This document shows positions 34,817-42,837 of a stretch of 64,000 bases of DNA, one piece after another. The stretch's first letter is position 1; every line of letters begins with the position of its first letter. The position numbers and the translations under genes were made by a program. Where the stretch lies: NCBI RefSeq assembly GCF_002005425.1, contig NZ_CP019704.1:992001-1056000 (forward strand). The letters run 5' to 3'. The stretch is from Polaribacter sp. BM10. GTDB lineage: Bacteria > Bacteroidota > Bacteroidia > Flavobacteriales > Flavobacteriaceae. Under the pieces are notes generated by a model. It was not told the DNA's origin. It was given only the letters and a program-made list of their open reading frames with translations, and ran no database searches.

Positions 34817-34860
34817 TCCTTCTTTGAATCGTCTTATCTCTAAAACTAACCAATTTAACC

Positions 34861-35538
34861 ATGAAAAAATCTATATTAATTTTATTCTTACTCAGTTTAT
34901 GTATCAGCTGCTCTTCTTCTAAAAATTCTGAAGAATTTATAAATAAAGCAGAAGGTCGTTATCTTTTTAATGCCAACGAAGTTTTAGAAGTTTACTTTAA
35001 AGAACAAGAACTTTATGTAAAATGGAGAGGTAGAGATGATATTAAACCTTTAAAGGTTAGTGAAAAATCTTTCTATATGAAAGAGATGAATGAAAAAATG
35101 ATTTTTATAACAGAACCTACTATTCAAATTAAGTTAGCAGAAAAAACTGAACATAAAGGTGTAAAGTATCATTTTAAAAAAATGGCTGCCAACGAAAAAA
35201 CTCCGCATGAGTACTTTGCGAACAAAGAATACAAAAAAGCATTAGAAGGTTACTTAAAAATTAAAAAACAAGATTCTTTAAATCCTGTTATTAGAGAGTA
35301 TGAAATAAACGGTATTGGCTATAGCTACCTTAGAGAAAAGGAATTTGAAAAAGCGATAGAGATTTTTAAAATTAATACCGTTTTACACAGCAATAGTTCT
35401 AATACTTTTGATAGTTTGGCAGAGGCATATTTATCTAATAAAGATACTACAAATGCAATTATAAACTATAAAAAAGCACTATCAATTAATTCTGAAAATA
35501 AAGGTGCTTTAAGAAACTTAAAAAAAATTATGAAATAG
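34861..35538 (+). CDS. Lipoprotein with C-terminal TPR repeats
   Basis: A 225-residue protein with lipoprotein signal LLSLCISC (lipid Cys at about 17). Residues 25-110 form a beta-rich unknown region. The C-terminal half has about three TPR-like helical hairpins (YFANKEYKKALEGYLKIKK; YSYLREKEFEKAIEIF; AEAYLSNKDTTNAIINYKKAL). Probably a scaffold in the envelope. The next gene begins 3 bp downstream. Confidence 0.75.
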   Translation: MKKSILILFLLSLCISCSSSKNSEEFINKAEGRYLFNANEVLEVYFKEQELYVKWRGRDDIKPLKVSEKSFYMKEMNEKMIFITEPTIQIKLAEKTEHKGVKYHFKKMAANEKTPHEYFANKEYKKALEGYLKIKKQDSLNPVIREYEINGIGYSYLREKEFEKAIEIFKINTVLHSNSSNTFDSLAEAYLSNKDTTNAIINYKKALSINSENKGALRNLKKIMK

Positions 35539-35541
35539 TAA

Positions 35542-36078
35542 ATGGATTTAGAAAAATTAAAATATCCGATAGGAAAAACAAAACTACCAACTTCTATTAC
35601 TGATAAAGATTTAGAAGAATGGATTTCTGTTCTAGAAAGATTTCCGCATGAATTAGAATTTTTGACAAAAGATTTATCCGAAAATCAACTTGATACTCCA
35701 TACAGAAAAGATGGCTGGACAGTTAGACAAGTAATTCATCATTGTTATGATAGTCATCATAATTCTTACATACGTTTTAAATGGGCTTTAACAGAAGAAA
35801 ATCCAGAAATTAAAGCTTATTTTGAAGAACGTTGGGCAGAATTACACGATACTAAATCTGCTCCAGTTTCTTTGTCTTTGGACGCCCTAAAAGCTTTACA
35901 TGCAAAATGGGTTTATTTATTAAAAGGTTTATCTAAAAAAGAATTATTAAGAAAATTTACGCATCCAGCTAGTAAAGACGTAGTCACACTGCAAGAAAAT
36001 ATAGGTATTTACGCGTGGCATTGTTTGCATCATTATGCGCATATAGAACAATTAATGCTAAGAGAAGGTTGGCAATAA
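35542..36078 (+). CDS. YfiT/DinB-family metal-dependent (bacillithiol) transferase-like protein
   Basis: A 178-residue four-helix DinB-fold protein. The metal-binding histidines are visible in VIHHCYDSHHNS (about 65-76) and CLHHYAHIEQL near the C-terminus. The N-terminal LKYPIGK and GWTVRQVIHH segments fit the YfiT family, annotated as putative bacillithiol transferases. Whether this organism makes bacillithiol cannot be judged here. Co-directional and tight with the TPR lipoprotein gene. Confidence 0.8.
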   Translation: MDLEKLKYPIGKTKLPTSITDKDLEEWISVLERFPHELEFLTKDLSENQLDTPYRKDGWTVRQVIHHCYDSHHNSYIRFKWALTEENPEIKAYFEERWAELHDTKSAPVSLSLDALKALHAKWVYLLKGLSKKELLRKFTHPASKDVVTLQENIGIYAWHCLHHYAHIEQLMLREGWQ

Positions 36079-36143
36079 AAAAATTTAATATCTCATTTCT
36101 ATAAAAATAACTATATTACGAGTTCTAATTTTATAGAAAAACA

Positions 36144-36605
36144 ATGAAAAATGCACAACAATGGTTTGATGAATACGCTGTAAGTCATCAAAATGAAACA
36201 AATCAAATGGTACATTATATTTGTGTGCCTTTAATATTTTTTAGTGTTATTGGTTTATTAATGAGTATACCAACAACTTTTTTAGAAAATACAATTGGCC
36301 TTTATAATCCTTTAATCGAAAATTGGGCAGTTGTAATTGGTTTGGTTATTTCTCTTTTTTATTTACAATTAGGTTTTTGGTATTTTGTAGAAATGCTATT
36401 TGTAATTTTATTATCGGTTATTGGAAATTATTGGTTAGGAAATAATTTTAATCTATTATATGCATCTATAACCATATTTGTATTAGCTTGGATTGGACAG
36501 TTTTGGGGACATAAAGTTGAAGGTAAAAAACCTTCTTTTGCCAAAGATTTACAATTTTTATTAATTGGTCCGTTATGGGTAATTCAAAAAATAGGTAAAA
36601 AATAA
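36144..36605 (+). CDS. Mpo1-like (DUF962) membrane protein
   Basis: A 153-residue protein beginning NAQQWFDEYAVSHQNETNQ followed by HYICVPLIFFSVIG and three further membrane helices, with GHKVEGKKPSF near residue 125. This is the DUF962/YGL010w (Mpo1) pattern. Yeast Mpo1 is a 2-hydroxy fatty acid dioxygenase; the histidines (HQN, HYI, GHK) are present here. Bacterial function is not established. Confidence 0.8.
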   Translation: MKNAQQWFDEYAVSHQNETNQMVHYICVPLIFFSVIGLLMSIPTTFLENTIGLYNPLIENWAVVIGLVISLFYLQLGFWYFVEMLFVILLSVIGNYWLGNNFNLLYASITIFVLAWIGQFWGHKVEGKKPSFAKDLQFLLIGPLWVIQKIGKK

Positions 36606-36609
36606 AAAA

Positions 36610-36951
36610 ATGCAGAACAAAGAAATAACTTTTGAAGATTTTTTAAAAGTTGATATAAGAATAGGTACAATTATAGAAGTTAACGATTTTCCGAAAGCTA
36701 AAAAACCTGCATATCAACTTAAAATAGATTTTGGTGCTTTGGGTATAAAAAAATCTAGCGCTCAAATAACTGATTTGTATACCAAGGAAGAACTTTTAAA
36801 CAAACAAATTTCTGCAATTGTAAATTTTAAACCAAGACAGATTGCTAATTTTATGAGCGAAGTTTTAGTTATTGGTGTCTATAATGTAAAAGGAAATGTT
36901 GTACTTCTAAAACCTTCTAAAGAAATTAAAAACGGAGAGCAAATTTCTTAA
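36610..36951 (+). CDS. csaA: CsaA-like tRNA-binding-domain protein
   Basis: A 113-residue OB-fold protein. The family pattern is FLKVDIRIGTIIEVNDFPKA near the start, then KKSSAQITDLY, and VNFKPRQIANFMSEVLVIG with the conserved basic patch. CsaA homologues bind tRNA as dimers and have been described as secretion-related chaperones; the role here is inferred from the family only. Confidence 0.88.
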   Translation: MQNKEITFEDFLKVDIRIGTIIEVNDFPKAKKPAYQLKIDFGALGIKKSSAQITDLYTKEELLNKQISAIVNFKPRQIANFMSEVLVIGVYNVKGNVVLLKPSKEIKNGEQIS

Positions 36952-36959
36952 TTAAGTAT

Positions 36960-37118
36960 TTATTTGTTTGGGTTATTTAAAATTACTAAAGCTCCTATAA
37001 CTCCAGGAATCCAGCCACAAAGCGTTAATAAAAAAATGATAAAGAAAGATCCGCAACCTTTATCAATTACAGATAATGGCGGAAAAATAATAGCAAATAA
37101 TACTCTAAAAAAACTCAT
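36960..37118 (-). CDS. YqaE/Pmp3-family small membrane protein (52 aa)
   Basis: The minus strand encodes a 52-residue protein beginning MSFFRVLFAIIFPPLSVIDK, then GCGSFFIIFLLTLCGWIPG, and ending NNPNK. The PP, G-C-G and LT-x-x-GWIPG-x-x-HA-like pattern is that of the Pmp3/YqaE (UPF0057) family, two-helix proteolipids linked to stress. A plus-strand reading frame of 60 codons over the same bases is its shadow. Confidence 0.88.
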   Translation of the reverse strand: MSFFRVLFAIIFPPLSVIDKGCGSFFIIFLLTLCGWIPGVIGALVILNNPNK

Positions 37119-37173
37119 AATACAATTTTGTTGGTTCTATAATTAAGACGATTACCAATTAAAATTGTTACAT

Positions 37174-37220
37174 AAAAAAAGTGATAGAAAGTTTAATAAT
37201 TAAACTTTCTATCACTTTTT
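37174..37220. terminator. Strong bidirectional terminator
   Basis: AAAAAGTGATAGAAAGTTTAA and its full complement flank a three-base loop, with A and T runs on the two sides. It serves the M14 peptidase gene (minus strand) and closes the preceding plus-strand genes. Confidence 0.9.
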
Positions 37221-37239
37221 ATTTTATTATAAATGTAAT

Positions 37240-39738
37240 TTACATTTTATCTCCAAAGAAAATAGCATTCATTAATAACTTATTTGTACCGTACCAAAAT
37301 GCTCTAAAGTTGGTATTATCTGTAAATACAATTACTTTTCCTCTACCCATTCTTTGGGTTTTAAAAGGTATTGTTTTACCAATTACTTTGGCATTCTCTT
37401 TCGAAATATAACCACTTAATAACGGTTTGTTTGTATATTGAATTGGGTTGTTATAGCTATTTTTATCTGCTTTAATAAACATCGTCGAATTTCTGAATAA
37501 AGCTACTTTATCATTTTTATAACCAAAGTTAACCGGATGTGATCTATCTATATCCGCTTCAAAAATTGCACCACCAATTACTTGTGCTCCAGATTTTAAA
37601 CTACGATTTTCAAACGTAACATTTTCTGCAGGTGCAACTTCAGCATTTACAAATTCTAAGTTGATAAATTTACTTCTAGCCAACCATCTTGCCGTGTTTT
37701 TGTAACCAATTAAAACACCACCGTTTCTTACCCAAACTTTTAATTTTTCTTCTGCACTTTTACCTAAATTATAACTACTTGGTATAATAATAGAAGTGTA
37801 CTTAGAAATATCTACTCTATCAAAACCTCTCATATCTAATCGCGTTAAAGCAATATCGAATCTTTGATCTAATAAATGCCAAATTTCTCCAGAATCATTT
37901 CCTGTTATTCCATCGCCAACCAACATAGCAACTTTTTGCTTTTTAATGTTTCTAAAATTGTTACTTCCTAAATCTATTCCTTCGTTTAAACCTGTTATAA
38001 CACCATCCATAGAAATATTACTATTCTTAGCAACCTTTTGTAAGAACACATATAATTCTGATGCGTTTAAACTTTGATTTTGAACCGGAATAAATACCGT
38101 TCCGTAATCATAAGAAGTATTTCCGTTTGTAAAGTTTTTCATAGAAACTTTTGCACGAATTCCTTTTTGTAAAATTTCATTTAACGCTTTTGGTGCATAA
38201 TATTCGTTCCATGGCATTAAATATCCATATTCACTTTTAGAAGAAACAACACCTTGTTTCATCTTTAAATTTGTTATTTCTTTTCCTGCTTTTGATAAAG
38301 AAATATTTTCTGCATAATCTACACCAAATGCATGGTTAAATGTCCATGCAGAAACATCATAAAACAAACTATCTGCAAAAGAAGTTCTAACATCAAACAT
38401 TGCTTTTACCAATCTTTGATTTTTTTGATTCATTGGCACAACGTAACTGTAACCTTTTTTAAACTTCTTTCCGTTTTGCGTAAAATCAGATTTTACTTCA
38501 TGAATTTTTATTTTCTGATTCTTTAAAACTTCTGCTAAATGAAAACTTTTTGCTGCATCTTTTTCATCACCAAAAACAATTGCCTTATTACTACCCGAAT
38601 TTCTAGATTCTTTGTAAAAATCTTGCTGATATTTTAAAATTTTAACTCTCATTTTTCTACTTGCTTCTAAAGTAGATAATGCTGCTGTAAATTGATTTCT
38701 AATAGTAAACGGAAACGTTAACACTCCGTTTATTGTTTCTTGAGCATGACCTCTAGAACTGCCTTGTTCAAATAAAATACCAATACTACCATTAATGTCT
38801 GGAAAAGTAGAACCTTTACCATAGTAAAAATCATCGTAACTTTCTTCAGAATAATATAAAGAACCTATTTTGTCTAAAGCTTTTGCATGATAAGAACCTA
38901 TTTCTTTCGTTAATTCTTGATTCAATTTTGGTGTTAAAGGGTTGGTTCTAGATGGAACTCCTGGTTGAAAAAAGAAACTAGAATTACTTCCCATTTCATG
39001 ATGATCTGTTAAAACATTTGGCAACCATTTATGAAAAGTAGCAATTCTTGCTTTACTTTCTGGCAATTGCACAGGCAACCAATCTCTATTCATATCAAAC
39101 TGATAGTGATTTGTTCTTCCTCTAGGCCAAATTTCTGAATATTCTCTGTCGTTTGGATCTGGATTTATATTTTTACTTCTGTTAGTATTTGCCCAATATG
39201 CAAAACGTTGCAATCCGTCAGGATTTAAAGAAGGGTCGAATAAAATTACAGTATTTTCTAGTAAATCGTCTATTTCACTTCCTTGTGCCGCAGCCAAATA
39301 GTAAGCTACTGCTAATGCAGCATTAGAACCACTTGCTTCATTACCATGTATAGAAAAACCTTGATACACCACAATTTTGTTATTGCTAACATCTACGTTA
39401 CTATTGTTTGTAGCATCGATATGATTTTTTCTAATTTCTTCTAAATTTTGATGATTTTTAGGAGATGTAATCGTTAATAAATACAATTGTCTGTCTTCGT
39501 AAGTTTTACCTCTTTTCTCTATTGAAATTCTATCTGAAGAAGCCGCTAAAGCTTTCATGTATTCTGATAATTTATCATGAGTAATGTGCCACTCTCCTAC
39601 TTCATGACCAATTACTGATGACGGCGTAGGTATTGCTGAATTATAAGAAACGTCTTTTGATAAATAATAAGATAAATCTACTTTTTGAGCAGAAACTGTT
39701 ATTGAAATAAACAGGAAAAATAATATAATTTTTTTCAT
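37240..39738 (-). CDS. Exported M14-family zinc carboxypeptidase with C-terminal glutaminase-like domain
   Basis: An 832-residue protein with signal peptide (cleavage after VSAQ, residue 18). The M14 domain has the zinc motif HGNE (131-134), the DLNRDW-like FDMNRDWLP, DHHEMG, and the catalytic Glu in LFEQGSSRGH. Residues about 610-720 (VAMLVGDGITGNDSGEIW...YTSIIIPS...LKVWVRNGGVLIGY) resemble a class-I amidotransferase-like fold, as in large Bacteroidota M14 peptidases. Probably digests peptides in the periplasm or outside. Well separated from neighbours. Confidence 0.9.
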   Translation of the reverse strand: MKKIILFFLFISITVSAQKVDLSYYLSKDVSYNSAIPTPSSVIGHEVGEWHITHDKLSEYMKALAASSDRISIEKRGKTYEDRQLYLLTITSPKNHQNLEEIRKNHIDATNNSNVDVSNNKIVVYQGFSIHGNEASGSNAALAVAYYLAAAQGSEIDDLLENTVILFDPSLNPDGLQRFAYWANTNRSKNINPDPNDREYSEIWPRGRTNHYQFDMNRDWLPVQLPESKARIATFHKWLPNVLTDHHEMGSNSSFFFQPGVPSRTNPLTPKLNQELTKEIGSYHAKALDKIGSLYYSEESYDDFYYGKGSTFPDINGSIGILFEQGSSRGHAQETINGVLTFPFTIRNQFTAALSTLEASRKMRVKILKYQQDFYKESRNSGSNKAIVFGDEKDAAKSFHLAEVLKNQKIKIHEVKSDFTQNGKKFKKGYSYVVPMNQKNQRLVKAMFDVRTSFADSLFYDVSAWTFNHAFGVDYAENISLSKAGKEITNLKMKQGVVSSKSEYGYLMPWNEYYAPKALNEILQKGIRAKVSMKNFTNGNTSYDYGTVFIPVQNQSLNASELYVFLQKVAKNSNISMDGVITGLNEGIDLGSNNFRNIKKQKVAMLVGDGITGNDSGEIWHLLDQRFDIALTRLDMRGFDRVDISKYTSIIIPSSYNLGKSAEEKLKVWVRNGGVLIGYKNTARWLARSKFINLEFVNAEVAPAENVTFENRSLKSGAQVIGGAIFEADIDRSHPVNFGYKNDKVALFRNSTMFIKADKNSYNNPIQYTNKPLLSGYISKENAKVIGKTIPFKTQRMGRGKVIVFTDNTNFRAFWYGTNKLLMNAIFFGDKM

Positions 39739-39760
39739 AAATTAAAAGTTGGTTATCTAA

Positions 39761-39768
39761 CAAATATA
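39761..39768 (-). promoter_or_regulatory. -7 element of the M14 peptidase gene
   Basis: Minus strand TATATTTG is an exact TAnnTTTG match 22 bp before the start codon. Confidence 0.45.
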
Positions 39769-39894
39769 AGGATTCGTTAATTTTAATGATATTCTTTAAC
39801 AACTTATTAACTTCTTTTTAATAAAATGGTTAAAACTGCAAATAATTGGTAAGTTTAATTGATGTAAATCGTCTTAATATTTTTAAGAAATAAC

Positions 39895-39913
39895 GCAATT
39901 TAACGTAAATTGC
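39895..39913. promoter_or_regulatory. 19-bp palindrome before the PLP enzyme gene
   Basis: GCAATTTA-ACG-TAAATTGC has perfect 8-bp arms, ends 23 bp before the ATG at 39937 and is centred in the only place a plus-strand promoter could be. It resembles the palindrome before guaB (44317-44335). Likely an operator or a 5'-UTR hairpin. Confidence 0.5.
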
Positions 39914-39936
39914 AATCCTATTTTTAAGTGAAGATT

Positions 39937-41781
39937 ATGCAAGACAATAAAACCATAAATTATATTAAAAGCGTAGTAAATAATATGCCTAGTAATTGGC
40001 TAAATTTAACAACGCATCGATTAGATATTTATAATGAGGAATTAGCTAAAACTCAGTTTTTAGAGCATTTCGAAAAACTATATGAAGCTAATAATTCAGA
40101 TCAATCTGCTTTAGATCTTTTGCCAACGGCATACGATTATATTAGATTAGGACATCCTTTATCTTGTGTTTTAGAATGGTCTATAGCAAAGTTAAATAAC
40201 TTAGACGCCTCGAATGTTATCAGTTTTTCATCTAAAACTACACCCATTCTTGCCGTTTTAAGAAAAAACTTAATCGATCATAAAAATACAAGAATCTTAT
40301 ATACAGATAGTTTTCCTCAATCTTTTTCATCAGAAATGATAAAAACAGTTTACGGTTACACATTCGAAACTCAAAAAATTGAAGATTTAAATTCTATTTC
40401 TCCTTTTGATGGTAGCACTATTTTGGTTGTTTCAAATTCTGAAATTGGCGAATTAACAATGCATAAAAACATTGATTTTTATTTGAATCTTTACCAAGAG
40501 TTAGGAAGTATTTTAGTTGTTAACGGAACAGAAAATGAAGAATATATTTCCGAAATTCAGCATGTAAGAAGAAGAGAAACTGTTGCAATGACGCCTGCAA
40601 ATACCTTAAATGCTTTACAAATTTTAACTGATAATGTTAATATATCTGAAAAAAGTAAAGTAAATCTTAATGATAAAGCATCCGTTTTAGAAGAAATTAA
40701 AAGTATAACAGGTACAAATTTAAAACCTGTTGTTGGTTCTAGCGGTTTGTCTATTCAATATGCTATAATGATGGGATTAGTAGACAATGCTTTAGAAAAT
40801 CATAAAGGAAAAGCTATTAAATTTATAGTACCACCAAATTGTTACGGAGGAACGAATGACCAAGCAAGACGTGTTGCTGCATGTTTAGATTTTGTAGAAG
40901 TTGTAGATTTACCGGTAGATGGTGATAATGATATGGTTAAAAGTATTGATACCGTTTTAAATAAGATTGCTAAACAAGATGCTGTACCTTATATTATTGC
41001 AGAAATACCTACAAATCCTAGAGTTGAAGTACCAGAATTATTAGCTTTAAAAGAAGTTTTAAGCAAAGAAAGAAAAACAGAAAATGGTTCTATTGCCGTT
41101 GATCCTGTATTTATATTAGATCAAACTTTTTGCCCAAATGTATTGTTTTTAGGTGAAGGAAAAATCTTATCTACCGTAAGAACAATTTCTTACGCAAGTG
41201 GGTCTAAATTTCCTAGCGGAGGAAAATGTACAGCAGGTTATTGTGTTGGTAATGATAAAACTGAAAAACTTATTGATAAAATTCATACTCATTTAGAATT
41301 ATGTGATAATGAAGCTACAGCACATCAATATGAAATTTTGGCTAAGCAATTGCCTTCTATGAATCAAAGAATTGCTGATGCATACACAAACACTAGAGAA
41401 TTTGTAAACTTTATTCAAGAAGTTTTACCAGAAGCTAAAATTAATTTTGTTTCAGAAGCATTGGCTAAAGAAGGTTTTACACCGTCTGTGTTTTCTTTAG
41501 ATTTACCAACAAAAGGTAATTCTGATGAAGAAAGAGAAGCTTACAAGAGAGCATTGAATTTAAAGTTGATAAATTTAATGATTACAGAAATTCCGGATGA
41601 AAGCAAATATTGTGTTAGTTACGGACAATTAAAAGGCTGTTATTGGACGATTCCTGCAACTTCTACACAAGGAACCACAAAAGAAGGTGACAAAGATTAC
41701 ATTGCACGTGTTGCCTTGTCTGCAAACCTAAATTTAGAATTACATAAAAAAGTATTTCAAAAATTTGTAGATAGTATTTAA
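39937..41781 (+). CDS. Large PLP-dependent enzyme, Cys/Met-metabolism family, with duplicated N-terminal module
   Basis: About 614 residues from the ATG at 39937; a GTG three codons upstream is less likely. The C-terminal ~360 residues look like a cystathionine gamma-synthase/beta-lyase-type fold: VVGSSGLSIQYAIMMGL, VPPNCYGGTNDQARR, FILDQTF and the candidate PLP lysine Lys424 in SGSKFPSGGK. The N-terminal ~230 residues repeat the same fold in degenerate form (RLGHPLSCVLEWSIAKL, VISFSSKTTPILAVLR) without an obvious lysine. The substrate is unknown. Followed by a terminator. Confidence 0.75.
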   Translation: MQDNKTINYIKSVVNNMPSNWLNLTTHRLDIYNEELAKTQFLEHFEKLYEANNSDQSALDLLPTAYDYIRLGHPLSCVLEWSIAKLNNLDASNVISFSSKTTPILAVLRKNLIDHKNTRILYTDSFPQSFSSEMIKTVYGYTFETQKIEDLNSISPFDGSTILVVSNSEIGELTMHKNIDFYLNLYQELGSILVVNGTENEEYISEIQHVRRRETVAMTPANTLNALQILTDNVNISEKSKVNLNDKASVLEEIKSITGTNLKPVVGSSGLSIQYAIMMGLVDNALENHKGKAIKFIVPPNCYGGTNDQARRVAACLDFVEVVDLPVDGDNDMVKSIDTVLNKIAKQDAVPYIIAEIPTNPRVEVPELLALKEVLSKERKTENGSIAVDPVFILDQTFCPNVLFLGEGKILSTVRTISYASGSKFPSGGKCTAGYCVGNDKTEKLIDKIHTHLELCDNEATAHQYEILAKQLPSMNQRIADAYTNTREFVNFIQEVLPEAKINFVSEALAKEGFTPSVFSLDLPTKGNSDEEREAYKRALNLKLINLMITEIPDESKYCVSYGQLKGCYWTIPATSTQGTTKEGDKDYIARVALSANLNLELHKKVFQKFVDSI

Positions 41782-41802
41782 AGAAAACTAATCGAAAAAC
41801 CC

Positions 41803-41834
41803 AAGCCTAAGAACTGATTCTTAGGCTTTTTTTT
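41803..41834. terminator. Terminator after the PLP enzyme gene
   Basis: AAGCCTAAGAA and TTCTTAGGCTT form an 11-bp stem, loop CTGA, followed by a T-run; also positioned for the convergent HxlR gene. Confidence 0.9.
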
Positions 41835-42144
41835 ATTTATAATTTTCTGTTCCCCAACGGTCTAAGCTTCTTAAAATATGTTCTAAAGTTTTTCCTTTTT
41901 CGGTTAAAGCATATTCAACCTTTGGAGGAACAACAGGAAATATTTTTCGAGTAATCAATTCGTCTTTTTCTAATTCTCTTACTGTTTGCGTAAACATTTT
42001 ATTAGAAATTCCTTCTATATGCTTTTGCAAAACACCAGACCTTAATCCTCCTTCTAATAAATGGAATAACACTAAAGGTTTCCATTTAGTACCTAATAAA
42101 CTCATCGTATAATTTAGCGGACATTTGAATTTATTTTCAATCAT
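41833..42144 (-). CDS. HxlR-family winged-helix regulator
   Basis: A 103-residue regulator. It starts CPLNYTMSLLGTKWKPLVLFHL, with the single conserved N-terminal Cys of HxlR proteins, and ends LTEKGKTLEHILRSLDRWG. HxlR/YodB regulators often sense electrophiles or redox changes through that Cys. It is divergent from the VOC-domain gene, so it probably controls that gene and itself. Confidence 0.88.
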   Translation of the reverse strand: MIENKFKCPLNYTMSLLGTKWKPLVLFHLLEGGLRSGVLQKHIEGISNKMFTQTVRELEKDELITRKIFPVVPPKVEYALTEKGKTLEHILRSLDRWGTENYK

Positions 42145-42182
42145 AATTTAAAATTAAAAATCTAAAAATCAATATTTTACTC

Positions 42183-42212
42183 CTTTTAGTAACTATACTA
42201 CTTTTAGGTAAG
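42183..42212. promoter_or_regulatory. Direct repeat in the HxlR/VOC divergent promoter
   Basis: CTTTTAGTAAC (42183-42193) and CTTTTAGGTAAG (42201-42212) are near-identical direct repeats 18 bp apart, in the middle of the 119-bp divergent gap. A fitting spacing for a dimeric regulator such as the neighbouring HxlR protein. Confidence 0.45.
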
Positions 42213-42263
42213 TTATTGTCTATCTGACAAATATATACGAATTTTACAACTTAAATTAACAAC

Positions 42264-42782
42264 ATGAAAGAATCAAAAAACTATCCGAAGTCATTTTCTC
42301 ATATTGGTATTACTGTACCAGATATAAATAAAGCTGTAGAATTTTATTCTGAAGTTATGGGTTGGTACGTTATAATGCAGCCATCAGAAATAAAAAAAGA
42401 AACAGAAACAGCTATTGGGCAAATGTGTATAGATGTTTTTGGTAACGATTGGACCTCTTTTGAGATTGCACATTTAGCAACTTCAGACGGAATTGGAGTT
42501 GAACTATTTTCTTTTCCTAACGGAATTAAAGAAGCACCAGAATTTAATCCATTTAATACAGGTTTATTTCATTTTTGTGTTCAAGATCCTAATATCGAAG
42601 AATTGATTGAAAAAATTATTTCTTACGGAGGAAAACAACGAATGCCAATTAGAGAGTACTATCCAAAAGACAAACCTTTTAAAATGTGTTATGTAGAGGA
42701 TCCTTTCGGAATTGTGTTTGAAATTTACACACATAGTTACGAATTAACTTATTCTTCTAGAGTATATACAGAGTATATCTAA
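42264..42782 (+). CDS. VOC-family (glyoxalase-fold) dioxygenase-like protein
   Basis: A 172-residue protein with two VOC half-modules: SHIGITVPDINKAVEFYSEVMGW at the start and FHFCVQDPNIEELIEKI later. Putative metal ligands are the His of SHIG (about 12), the His of LFHFC, and the Glu in FGIVFEIY. Could be a glyoxalase, isomerase or ring-cleaving dioxygenase. The divergent HxlR regulator suggests induction by a reactive aldehyde or quinone. Confidence 0.82.
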   Translation: MKESKNYPKSFSHIGITVPDINKAVEFYSEVMGWYVIMQPSEIKKETETAIGQMCIDVFGNDWTSFEIAHLATSDGIGVELFSFPNGIKEAPEFNPFNTGLFHFCVQDPNIEELIEKIISYGGKQRMPIREYYPKDKPFKMCYVEDPFGIVFEIYTHSYELTYSSRVYTEYI

Positions 42783-42787
42783 AAGAA

Positions 42788-42819
42788 AAAAGCTCAAGAC
42801 TTTACATCTTGAGCTTTAA
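42788..42819. terminator. Terminator between the VOC gene and guaB
   Basis: AAAGCTCAAGA and TCTTGAGCTTT form an 11-bp stem with a 7-base loop; A-rich on one side, modest T content on the other, so best for the minus-strand guaB transcript. Confidence 0.75.
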
Positions 42820-42837
42820 ATATATACTTTTTAAAAA

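Noticed and set aside
34466..34860. Possible leucine leader peptide before leuC, by analogy with the arg leader
   Set aside because: No short ORF rich in Leu codons and no terminator-like hairpin on the minus strand; the open frame before leuC simply runs into it.
36964..37146. 60-codon plus-strand ORF
   Set aside because: Shadow of the Pmp3/YqaE gene on the opposite strand; its translation has no family features.
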